From NCBI RefSeq assembly GCF_003386535.1, contig NZ_QTTN01000005.1, positions 40,702 through 104,701 on the forward strand: DNA of 64,000 nt, in the 5' to 3' direction. This document shows positions 1 to 6,801 of this stretch, in pieces (position 1 is the first letter of the stretch; every line of letters starts with the position of its first letter). The position numbers and the translations under genes were made by a program. Source of the stretch: Paenibacillus taihuensis (GTDB lineage: Bacteria > Bacillota > Bacilli > Paenibacillales > Paenibacillaceae). Under the pieces are notes generated by a model. That model was not told the DNA's origin. It saw nothing but the letters and a program-made list of their open reading frames with translations, and searched no databases.

Positions 1-841
1 TATAGATGAGCAGGGCGCAGCCCAGTGAGCACAGCAGTCGCAAAATACGGATTCTCGTATCGATTAGCGCGAGCTTCGCCGCGTTTGGCACGGCTGCCAG
101 CTGCCAGGCACCTTCGCCCAAGCTGACTTCCGTCAGCTGGGGAGAATGATTGAACAGCGCGCCGTCTCCGAATATCGTTTGTCCGGCAGCTTTTACCGCA
201 ATCTTGATTCCTTTGTTCTCTTTCGTAAGGCCAGACTCGGCTAGAATCGGCGGCACATCCAGCACGACCGAGACGAATCCCCAGAACCTGCCGTTTAGAA
301 AAACAGACTGTCGCGTCAGAATGCCAAGGCCGCCCTGAGTCAGCTCGAATGGACCGAAGACCGTCATCTGGTCGATGCGTTTCGTCCGCTCGGCATTTTC
401 GCGAATGGCCGGGCTTTCATGCGTAAACAGGTTCATGCCAATAATGCTTTCGTTGTTCTGGAGCGGGTAGACGTATTCGGCGATACCGTCCGGGTAGACG
501 GATAAATTGCGGATGCCTTGAATCGGTTGGATAAAATTAGCGGCGAACTCATCGAACTGCTTATGACTGAGCGTATCGTTGTTCATGAGCGATGTATCGA
601 CGAATGCCTTCAGCCCGTCAGAGAGCAGCATTCTGCGCTCGAGTGAAAGCGCGAGTGAGGAAGCGTTGGCAGCAAGCTCGATGGACGCATCGTGATTGAG
701 ATCCTTGTGCATCCAATGGCTGTAAAAGTCTGTGATCCAGTAGAAAGTGCCGCCAAGCAGGATGGAGATGATTACGATTAGAAGCCATATTCTGCGCGGA
801 GTTTTATAACGCAGTGGGGCAGATTGAGGTAACGTATCCAT
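1..841 (-). CDS. CHASE-domain membrane sensor protein, N-terminal part (runs off window)
   Basis: An open frame runs on the minus strand from ATG at 841 off the left edge, giving about 280 residues. It starts with a short basic cytoplasmic segment, then a membrane helix near residues 18-36 (IWLLIVIISILLGG). The extracellular domain follows, with CHASE-like features: a conserved IRNLSVYPDGIAEYVYPL stretch, IIGMNLFTH, and GRFWGFVSVVLD. A second membrane helix begins at the cut end (RLLCSLGCALLIY). CHASE domains sense small extracellular ligands and feed histidine kinase, GGDEF or EAL output domains. The output domain lies outside the window, so the signalling class cannot be told. A GAAGGGGCGG ribosome site precedes the ATG. 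It is divergent from add. Confidence 0.8.
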   Translation of the reverse strand, partial: MDTLPQSAPLRYKTPRRIWLLIVIISILLGGTFYWITDFYSHWMHKDLNHDASIELAANASSLALSLERRMLLSDGLKAFVDTSLMNNDTLSHKQFDEFAANFIQPIQGIRNLSVYPDGIAEYVYPLQNNESIIGMNLFTHESPAIRENAERTKRIDQMTVFGPFELTQGGLGILTRQSVFLNGRFWGFVSVVLDVPPILAESGLTKENKGIKIAVKAAGQTIFGDGALFNHSPQLTEVSLGEGAWQLAAVPNAAKLALIDTRIRILRLLCSLGCALLIY

Positions 842-1031
842 TATGTAACCGCCCCTTCGAAATTCATCAGTACCATACCAACCATTCGGCATTAATCGAC
901 AATCTCCTTCCTAATTCGGTATAATTGACTGTCGCAAATTTGATAAATTATTGCAAAAGCACCAACATAGAGCTGGTCCAATTCGATTATGACAGATATG
1001 AATAGCCTAAAACCGAGAGGAAGAGATCGTT

Positions 1032-2057
1032 ATGAATAGATGGCACCTACTGCCTAAGGTTGATCTGCACGTTCATCTGGATGGCAGTCTTCGTCCGGAC
1101 ACTGCGATGGCAATTGCTGCGGCAGAAGGTATTGAGCTGCCTGCCAGCGATGAAGCAGGGCTTATTCCGTACATGCAGGTGGACGATGAATGTCGCAGTC
1201 TGCCGGAGTATCTGAGCAAGTTTGATTTTACGACACAGTTCATGCAGTCGGGCGCGGCGTTGGAGCGGATTGCGTACGAGACGCTAGCGCAGGCGGCATC
1301 CCATAACTGTCGGTATATTGAGGTGCGTTTCGCGCCGCAGCTGCATCGCCGCCGGGGACTTGCGATGGATGAAGCGATTCATCATGTCATCGCTGGGATG
1401 AAGTGTGCGGAGCAGCAGTTCGACATTGTTGGACGGGCTATTGCGATCTGCATGCGTCATCATGAGCGGAAGGACAACCTTGAAGTCATCGAGGCCGCTG
1501 CAAAATTCGAAGGGAAGGGGCTCGTTGCCGTTGATTTGGCCGGCGATGAGGCTTCATTCCCGCCTGAGCTGTTCCGCGAAGTGTTCGCGCTGGCGCACAA
1601 GCGGTCATTGCCGGTGACGATTCATGCCGGGGAAGCGGCAGGCGCTCAGAATGTCTACGAAGCGGTGAAGAATCTGGGTGCTTCGCGTATTGGGCATGGG
1701 GTGCGGCTGCGGGAAAATCCAGCGATTCTCCAAATGATTCTGGAGCAGCGGATTCCGCTTGAAATGTGCCCGGTGAGCAACATTCAGACGAAGGCTGTAG
1801 CCGACTGGGGCGTCTATCCGATCCGCGAGTACTTCGAGAAGGGGCTGCTCGTGACGCTGAATACGGACAACCCAAGCGTCTCAGGCACTGACATTACAAG
1901 GGAGTACCGGATTGTGTCGGAACGGTTTGACTTCACGGACGCTGAGCTCGCTGCGATTATTCGCAATGGAGTGAATGCAGCGTTTCTTGAGGACTCGGCG
2001 AAGCAGCTGCTGAAACAGCGGGTAGAGCAGGATTTGGCCGCACTCGGCATAAAATAA
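1032..2057 (+). CDS. add: Adenosine deaminase
   Basis: 341 residues, the usual length. The enzyme hydrolyses adenosine and deoxyadenosine to inosine and deoxyinosine in purine salvage, in the cytoplasm with a catalytic zinc. Visible motifs are the N-terminal HVHLDGS with zinc ligands His13 and His15, HAGE with His198 and catalytic Glu201, SRIGHGVRL, and LNTDNP with zinc ligand Asp279. The residue after Asp279 is Asn rather than the more common Asp; from family knowledge this TDN form occurs in a subset of bacterial adenosine deaminases, so it does not by itself argue against function. A GAGAGGAAGAG ribosome site precedes the ATG. It stands alone, followed by about 150 nt without a clear gene. 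Confidence 0.93.
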   Translation: MNRWHLLPKVDLHVHLDGSLRPDTAMAIAAAEGIELPASDEAGLIPYMQVDDECRSLPEYLSKFDFTTQFMQSGAALERIAYETLAQAASHNCRYIEVRFAPQLHRRRGLAMDEAIHHVIAGMKCAEQQFDIVGRAIAICMRHHERKDNLEVIEAAAKFEGKGLVAVDLAGDEASFPPELFREVFALAHKRSLPVTIHAGEAAGAQNVYEAVKNLGASRIGHGVRLRENPAILQMILEQRIPLEMCPVSNIQTKAVADWGVYPIREYFEKGLLVTLNTDNPSVSGTDITREYRIVSERFDFTDAELAAIIRNGVNAAFLEDSAKQLLKQRVEQDLAALGIK

Positions 2058-2205
2058 ATGCGATCATCCGTTCGCCATATGGAAGGGTTTTACTGCATCA
2101 TATCGAACTAGTAGGAGGATGGCTGGAGCTTGATGAGGTCGTTGGAACTTTTGAAACCTTTGAAGCTTTAGACGCCATACCACAGATCGAGGAGGCAGTC
2201 ACGTC

Positions 2206-3321
2206 ATGGGAAAACGGGTAGTACTGTTAATCGGCACGAATAAAGGGCTCTTCCAATATTCCGCAGACTTGGAGCGTAAGAATTGGGAGCTGAAAGGACC
2301 TTTCTTGTCAGGCTGGGAAGTGTACAGCGTGCTTGGCGATAGCCGAGGAGAAGGCGAGAGCGTCAATCGGATCTTTGCGGGGACGTCGCATGCGGCGTAC
2401 GGTGCATCGATTCGGGTATCCGACGATTTCGGCGAGACCTGGCGGCAAATTGAGGACAGCCCTTCGTATTCGCCGGAGAGCGGATTCTCTTTGAATCGGA
2501 TCTGGCAGCTGATTCCCGGCGCGGCTGATGAGCCGAACACCGTGTATGCAGGTGCGGAGGAAGCGGGGCTCTTCGTGAGCTATGACCGCGGCGAGCATTG
2601 GCGCGAGCTGCAAGGCTTGACGCAGCATCCGACCCGGCCGAACTGGTTCCCGGGTGCAGGAGGCATGTGCTTGCACACGATCATCATCCATCCGACGAAT
2701 AAGAAGCGGATGTGGGTAGCGATGTCGGCAGTCGGCGTATTCCGGACGGATGATGGCGGCGAGACCTGGCAGGCACGCAACGTAGGCTTGTCGCGTGTGC
2801 CGACTGGACAGCCGGAAGACGAAGTGGGCCGCTGCGTGCACAAAATGGTTCTTGATCCGGCAAATCCGGATGTTCTCTATATGCAGGAGCATGGCGGCGT
2901 ATTCAAATCCATCGATGGCGGCGACAGCTGGTTCGCGATCGAGGAGGGGCTTACGCTGCAGGACGGCGACGCGCCGTTCGGCTTCCCGATCAGCGTTTCG
3001 CCAAGCGGCGACCTGTTCCTCCTGCCGCTTGAAAGCGATGAGCGGCGTATGATGAAAGGCGGCAAGCTGCTCGTATATAGCATGCGTCCTGGCAGCAATA
3101 GCTGGGAGCCGATCGGCGATGTCATACCGGACGAGGTGCGGCATGTGAGCGTGCTGCGCGACGCAATGACTGTGGACGGGCTCGATCCGTACGGCCTTTA
3201 TTTCGGCACGACGTCCGGCGAGATCTTCTGCTCGCTTGATCGCGGCGTGACGTGGGATCGGCTGCCGGGGCAGTTCTCGCGTATACTCACCGTAAAAACT
3301 TGGATCATTGAGGAGCAATGA
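2206..3321 (+). CDS. BNR/sialidase-type beta-propeller protein
   Basis: 371 residues with no signal peptide, so probably cytoplasmic. It carries several Asp-box (BNR) motifs of the S/T-x-D-x-G-x-T-W type: SDDFGETWRQ, SYDRGEHWRE, TDDGGETWQA, SIDGGDSWFA and SLDRGVTWDR. These mark a six- or seven-bladed propeller like sialidases and the WD40/YVTN/BNR group. No sialidase catalytic Arg triad could be confirmed, so I do not call an enzyme activity. The stop codon overlaps the start of the next gene, a MoaD/ThiS-like protein (ATGA overlap at 3318-3321), so the two are translationally coupled. That coupling suggests the propeller is a partner or target of the ubiquitin-like protein. A GAGGAGG ribosome site precedes the start. 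Confidence 0.8.
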   Translation: MGKRVVLLIGTNKGLFQYSADLERKNWELKGPFLSGWEVYSVLGDSRGEGESVNRIFAGTSHAAYGASIRVSDDFGETWRQIEDSPSYSPESGFSLNRIWQLIPGAADEPNTVYAGAEEAGLFVSYDRGEHWRELQGLTQHPTRPNWFPGAGGMCLHTIIIHPTNKKRMWVAMSAVGVFRTDDGGETWQARNVGLSRVPTGQPEDEVGRCVHKMVLDPANPDVLYMQEHGGVFKSIDGGDSWFAIEEGLTLQDGDAPFGFPISVSPSGDLFLLPLESDERRMMKGGKLLVYSMRPGSNSWEPIGDVIPDEVRHVSVLRDAMTVDGLDPYGLYFGTTSGEIFCSLDRGVTWDRLPGQFSRILTVKTWIIEEQ

Positions 3322-3605
3322 GCGTGGGCGTGCGAATTACAGTAACCGTACCTATGCTGCTGAGTGACTGTACGAAGGGCCGTTCCGCTTTTGAGCTGGA
3401 GGCCGACACGCTGCAAGGCGCGTTGCAGCTGCTCGTGGCGGAGTATCCGCTGCTCAAGGTGCATCTCTACAATGAGCACGGCGAGGTACGGAAGCATGTG
3501 CTGATTTATTACAATAATGATAACATCGCCTGGCTCGATAAGCTCGACATTCCGCTCGCGGCAGGGGACAAGCTGCGCGTGCTGCAGGCCGTGTCAGGCG
3601 GCTAA
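3318..3605 (+). CDS. MoaD/ThiS-family ubiquitin-like protein
   Basis: 95 residues with a beta-grasp pattern (VRITVTVPMLL; AFELEADTLQGALQLL; GDKLRVLQAVSGG). It ends in Gly-Gly, the feature an E1-like enzyme adenylates before thiocarboxylation or conjugation. MoaD and ThiS carry sulfur for molybdopterin and thiamin; TtuB-type relatives also modify proteins. The neighbours are not molybdopterin or thiamin genes but a propeller protein upstream (4-nt overlap) and an E1-like enzyme 24 nt downstream, so the true role is open. An internal NNDNIAWLDKLD stretch before the last strand fits a MoaD-like insert. Confidence 0.85.
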   Translation: MSVGVRITVTVPMLLSDCTKGRSAFELEADTLQGALQLLVAEYPLLKVHLYNEHGEVRKHVLIYYNNDNIAWLDKLDIPLAAGDKLRVLQAVSGG

Positions 3606-3629
3606 AACAAGAGAAGGGAGCCATTCAAC

Positions 3630-4748
3630 GTGGAACAATCACCATCACCATCGATGCGATCGGAATCGGAAACGGAACCGGGATCAAATAACGCAGGCGA
3701 GCGAGGCGATGAGCGCACCGGCCAGCGGGAGCGCTACTCGCGGCAAATGCTGTTCCCGCCGATTGGCGCCTCGGGGCAGCAGAAGATCGCAGCCGCCATA
3801 GTTGTCGTGGTCGGCATGGGTGCGCTCGGCACCGTCATCGCCAATCACATGGCGAGAGCCGGCGTCGGCAAGCTGCGCATCGTCGACCGCGACTACGTCG
3901 AGCGCAGCAACCTGCAGCGGCAAATGCTGTACGACGAAGAGGACGTCCAGCATTTGCGGCCGAAGGTCGTCGCTGCCGAGCGGAAGCTATCGCGCATTAA
4001 CAGCGATATCGCCATCGAGCCGGTCGTCTCGCATGTGACCGCCGATAATGCCGAAGCGCTGATCGCTGGCGCCGACCTGGTGCTCGACGGCACGGATAAC
4101 TTCCAGACGCGGCTGCTCCTGAACGATGTCTGCTTCAAGCTCGGCATCCCGTTCATCTATGGCGGCGCTGTCAGCTCCAACGGCATGACCGCGGTGTTCA
4201 TCCCCGGTCAAACCTCCTGCTTGCGCTGCCTGCTCGGTTCCGGCGACACCGGCAGCGGCGGCGACACCTGCGATACCGTCGGCGTTATCTCGCCGATTAT
4301 CGACATTATCGCCTCTCTCCAAGCAGTCGAGGCGCTAAAGCTGATGGTGGGCGCGACCAGTGCGACGCGCCAAGGCTTGCTCTCGCTGGAGATTTGGCAG
4401 CATCAAATGATGAATCTGAAGCTGCCGCCGCAGAGGGCGAATTGCCCGACCTGCAGCCTGAAGCAGTATCCAACGCTCTCGCAGGGGGATAACGAAGCCG
4501 ATCATCGCCCCGTTACATTGTGCGGCCGCGAAACCGTACAGATTGGCGGCAATCGCGCCATCGATCTTAAGCTTATGGCCGATCGTCTCGAACGCTCCTG
4601 CACCGTGACGCGCAATCCGTATTTGCTGAAGGCGGAGCTGCCCGAAGGCGAGCGTCTTGTCCTGTTTCCGGACGGACGCGTGCTCGTCCAGGGGACGGAA
4701 GATATCGCCAGGGCGCAGTCACTTTACGATCGCTACATCGGATCTTAA
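3630..4748 (+). CDS. ThiF/MoeB/HesA-family E1-like adenylyltransferase
   Basis: 372 residues, starting at GTG 3630 after a GAAGGGAG ribosome site. The first 40 residues are polar and low complexity. The Rossmann ATP site is VVGMGALGT, followed by DRDYVERSNLQRQ with the conserved Arg, and DGTDNFQTR. Zinc-binding cysteine pairs are CLRC and CPTC. The Cys in GDTCDTVGVISP aligns with the thioester-forming Cys of MoeB/Uba4-type enzymes. The last 85 residues after CPTC form a small extra C-terminal domain seen in some Firmicute MoeB-like proteins. It should adenylate the Gly-Gly end of the adjacent ubiquitin-like protein. No rhodanese domain is present, so it resembles MoeB more than full-length Uba4. 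Confidence 0.87.
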   Translation: MEQSPSPSMRSESETEPGSNNAGERGDERTGQRERYSRQMLFPPIGASGQQKIAAAIVVVVGMGALGTVIANHMARAGVGKLRIVDRDYVERSNLQRQMLYDEEDVQHLRPKVVAAERKLSRINSDIAIEPVVSHVTADNAEALIAGADLVLDGTDNFQTRLLLNDVCFKLGIPFIYGGAVSSNGMTAVFIPGQTSCLRCLLGSGDTGSGGDTCDTVGVISPIIDIIASLQAVEALKLMVGATSATRQGLLSLEIWQHQMMNLKLPPQRANCPTCSLKQYPTLSQGDNEADHRPVTLCGRETVQIGGNRAIDLKLMADRLERSCTVTRNPYLLKAELPEGERLVLFPDGRVLVQGTEDIARAQSLYDRYIGS

Positions 4749-5033
4749 TTTTATTTTTTGGTAAATGCGTATAGAAGAGGTCTCGTCCGCTTATAATAGC
4801 AGAGGGCAAGCGTTTTCCCGGTACGAAATGCAGGTACTCGAGACCCAACAACCTCATTGCTTTTCAAACATAGTTATGCTAATATGATCTTAGTCATGAA
4901 AGAACCTGAATTCACATATTGAAAAGGGTTGTCATTTTGTGCGAGATGGTACCTTTTTCAATGTGTGATTTTTTTATTTGTCGTAAACGAATAAAAAGTA
5001 CATGTTAATTTAATTTTTTGGAGGTAATTCCAC

Positions 5034-5234
5034 ATGCAACAAGGAACAGTTAAATGGTTTAACGCTGAGAAAGGCTTCGGTTTCATCGAAGTTGAAGGCG
5101 GCAACGATGTATTCGTACACTTCTCCGCAATCGTAGGCGAAGGCTTCAAGACTCTTGACGAAGGCCAACGCGTTGAGTTCAACGTAGTTCAAGGCAACCG
5201 TGGTCCACAAGCTGAGAACGTTGTAAAACTGTAA
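5034..5234 (+). CDS. Cold-shock protein (CspA family)
   Basis: 66 residues, a single cold-shock domain. The nucleic-acid-binding motifs RNP1 (KGFGFIEV) and RNP2 (DVFVHFSAI) are intact. It binds single-stranded RNA and DNA and melts secondary structure, supporting translation in the cold. A strong TTTTTTGGAGG ribosome site lies 10 nt upstream. The 285-nt leader region (4749-5033) is AT-rich near its 3' end and contains a long-range inverted repeat GGTCTCG / CGAGACC at about 4779 and 4839. That is compatible with a structured 5' UTR of the kind used by csp genes; I could not place the promoter with certainty. Confidence 0.95.
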   Translation: MQQGTVKWFNAEKGFGFIEVEGGNDVFVHFSAIVGEGFKTLDEGQRVEFNVVQGNRGPQAENVVKL

Positions 5235-5254
5235 TAGTTTTATTACGATCAATG

Positions 5255-5290
5255 AAACTGCCCTTAACTTAGGTTAAGGGCAGTTTTTTT
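5255..5290 (+). terminator. Intrinsic terminator of the cold-shock gene
   Basis: A perfect 14-bp stem AAACTGCCCTTAAC / GTTAAGGGCAGTTT with a 4-nt loop, running straight into seven T. It sits 20 nt after the csp stop codon. Confidence 0.93.
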
Positions 5291-5302
5291 ATGCATCATT
5301 TC

Positions 5303-5719
5303 TTATTCGTAATATCGAGTTAGCTCGACAGGGATGTTATTTCGCATGAAGTAGGTGTCGATCGACTCGCCCTCGTCAGGCTGCTCATTATGCAGCAATA
5401 GTTGAACCGCGAACTCATTCGCCTCGGTTTCGTAGCGCCCCGCAACGAAGAAGGAGCTCTCGTCCAGAAAGAAACGGCTGATCCCCCGGTGAAGCTGATC
5501 ATGCCCAAGCTCATGTGCGCAGACAGCCCGCTGCCATACTTCGGAGAGGTTCTGGTTAATCGCAATAAACCGGCGCCGAAGCGTTCGAAGGTAGTAACCT
5601 CGGCAGCTTTCCGGCAGGTCAAGAAACTGAACGTGTACCTTCAAATGAGCTGCCAGCTTGAACGGGTCGGCAGTGCCATGTTTACGAACAAGCTTGCAGA
5701 CAATCTGTTCAATGCTCAT
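5303..5719 (-). CDS. ImmA/IrrE-family metallopeptidase
   Basis: 138 residues. The zinc protease motif HELGH appears in RAVCAHELGHDQLH, followed by an acidic ETEANEFAVQLLL helix, as in ImmA of ICEBs1 and IrrE/PezT-associated proteins. ImmA cleaves a partner XRE repressor to derepress a mobile element or stress regulon. The partner is the repressor gene immediately upstream (5734-6150, 14 nt away), transcribed in the same direction. The protein is short, with only the protease core. Confidence 0.87.
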   Translation of the reverse strand: MSIEQIVCKLVRKHGTADPFKLAAHLKVHVQFLDLPESCRGYYLRTLRRRFIAINQNLSEVWQRAVCAHELGHDQLHRGISRFFLDESSFFVAGRYETEANEFAVQLLLHNEQPDEGESIDTYFMRNNIPVELTRYYE

Positions 5720-5733
5720 CCTACTCCCCCAAA

Positions 5734-6150
5734 TTAGCTTTCTGAACTAGGCTTGCTCCGTTTATTCATCTTCTTGGCATCCCAGAACATGCCCTCCATG
5801 TAGCCCAGAACGCGCGCCTTGTCTTCCGCGGAGAGGGGAACGCCGTCAAACATAACCTCCTGCTGATTCAGGAAGGTTTTGAAATCTCTGACGTCCTTCC
5901 GCGTCGCAAATTCCGGAATCGCAGCCGTTCCATCGCCGATCGCATCGAGTGAAGTCGGATTCTCAGAACGACCGAGCAAATAGTCGACCGTTGTATGCAG
6001 CACATCTGCAAGGTCGCTAAGCATCTCATTATTCGGCGTGCTGTAGCCCGTCTCATAGTTGGATATTGTCGTTTTCTTCGCGTTTACAAGCTCCGCTAAT
6101 TGCTCTTGTGTATAATTCATCGCTTTGCGCCGCTGCTTTAAACGATCCAT
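5734..6150 (-). CDS. XRE-family repressor, ImmA partner
   Basis: 138 residues from ATG at 6150, chosen because a GGTGG ribosome site precedes it and the longer frame reads through promoter and operator DNA. A Cro/CI helix-turn-helix lies at residues 1-60 (YTQEQLAELVNAKKTTISNY; ETGYSTP; TTVDYLLGR). The C-terminal part is a linker likely cut by the adjacent ImmA-type protease. It is divergent from the holin gene at 6333 across a 180-bp gap with four operator-like repeats. This is the standard prophage or ICE immunity layout, here without other phage genes. Confidence 0.85.
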   Translation of the reverse strand: MDRLKQRRKAMNYTQEQLAELVNAKKTTISNYETGYSTPNNEMLSDLADVLHTTVDYLLGRSENPTSLDAIGDGTAAIPEFATRKDVRDFKTFLNQQEVMFDGVPLSAEDKARVLGYMEGMFWDAKKMNKRSKPSSES

Positions 6151-6184
6151 TAACACATATACCGACCACCTGTTCGTATGTAAG

Positions 6185-6307
6185 TTCAAGTATATTGTAC
6201 TACACCGTAGGGAAAAAGCAACATTATTCAAGTATCTCAGATTATTGGATTGACATTCCAAGAATATGGAACTACGATTGAGTTATCCAAGTAAGTTGGA
6301 CTACGAT
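6185..6307. promoter_or_regulatory. Divergent promoters with four operator-like repeats
   Basis: Four related 19-bp sequences begin at 6185, 6228, 6257 and 6286. The last is TCCAAGTAAGTTGGACTAC, with a CCAA/TTGG dyad; the copies at 6185 and 6257 end in the same ACTAC, while the copy at 6228 matches mainly in its first half. The last three copies are spaced 29 bp apart. Rightward promoter: TTGACA at 6250-6255, 17-bp spacer, TACGAT at 6273-6278, with one copy filling the spacer and one around the start point. Leftward promoter: TTGCTT at 6216-6221 and TACAAT at 6194-6199 on the minus strand, with the first copy over the -10. The repressor at 5734-6150 probably binds here. Confidence 0.75.
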
Positions 6308-6332
6308 GCTTTATCACAAGAGGAGGGGAACT

Positions 6333-6719
6333 ATGTTGTCTATACTGTTCGAGCTGCTGGGAGGGTGGGATAAGGCGCTGCACGTATTAGTCGTAATCAT
6401 GATTGCGGAATATTTTACAGGCATGCTGGTCGCAATTAGGCAGAGGAAGGTCAATGGTGATGTGATGGGCTGGAGCATCGTTCGTAAAATCTTGATCCTC
6501 TTCGTCGTTGGACTAGCCGCTCTGCTTGACGGGTGGAATGAACAGGGTCCGCCGATCTTTCGTATGGCTGCGATCTATTTCTATTGCGGGCGTGAAGGGC
6601 TTTCGCTGCTTGACCAATTAGGTGCTAATGGCATACCGCTGCCTCGGGTGCTGAAGGACTTTCTGAAACAGCTGAGTGAACAGAAGAGCGAGCGGAACAG
6701 CCGGAAGTCCAGGCTATAA
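6333..6719 (+). CDS. Phage-type holin family protein
   Basis: 128 residues from ATG 6333, preceded by AGGAGGGG. It has membrane helices at about residues 12-32 and 48-68, the family aspartate in the EYFTGM region, a KILILFVVGLAALLD helix, and the conserved end pattern EGLSLLDQLGANGIPLP. This matches the phage holin / toxin-secretion (TcdE-like) family that forms membrane lesions. The C-terminus is highly charged. No endolysin or structural phage gene is nearby. Control by the adjacent repressor/ImmA pair is inferred from the operator repeats. Confidence 0.85.
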   Translation: MLSILFELLGGWDKALHVLVVIMIAEYFTGMLVAIRQRKVNGDVMGWSIVRKILILFVVGLAALLDGWNEQGPPIFRMAAIYFYCGREGLSLLDQLGANGIPLPRVLKDFLKQLSEQKSERNSRKSRL

Positions 6720-6726
6720 TTGCTGC

Positions 6727-6754
6727 TTGCCGCTGGACAAGCTTATGCTACAAT
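6727..6754 (+). promoter_or_regulatory. Candidate sigma-A promoter of the helicase gene
   Basis: TTGCCG at 6727-6732 and TACAAT at 6749-6754 with a 16-bp spacer, about 50 nt before the helicase start. Confidence 0.5.
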
Positions 6755-6801
6755 AAAAGAACAAATGTTCGAAATTTAGTCCGTGGTTACAGGAGAATGA
6801 G

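Noticed and set aside
150..338. 62-residue plus-strand open frame
   Set aside because: Antisense to the CHASE-domain gene.
5402..5737. 111-residue plus-strand open frame
   Set aside because: Antisense to the ImmA-type gene with its HELGH motif.
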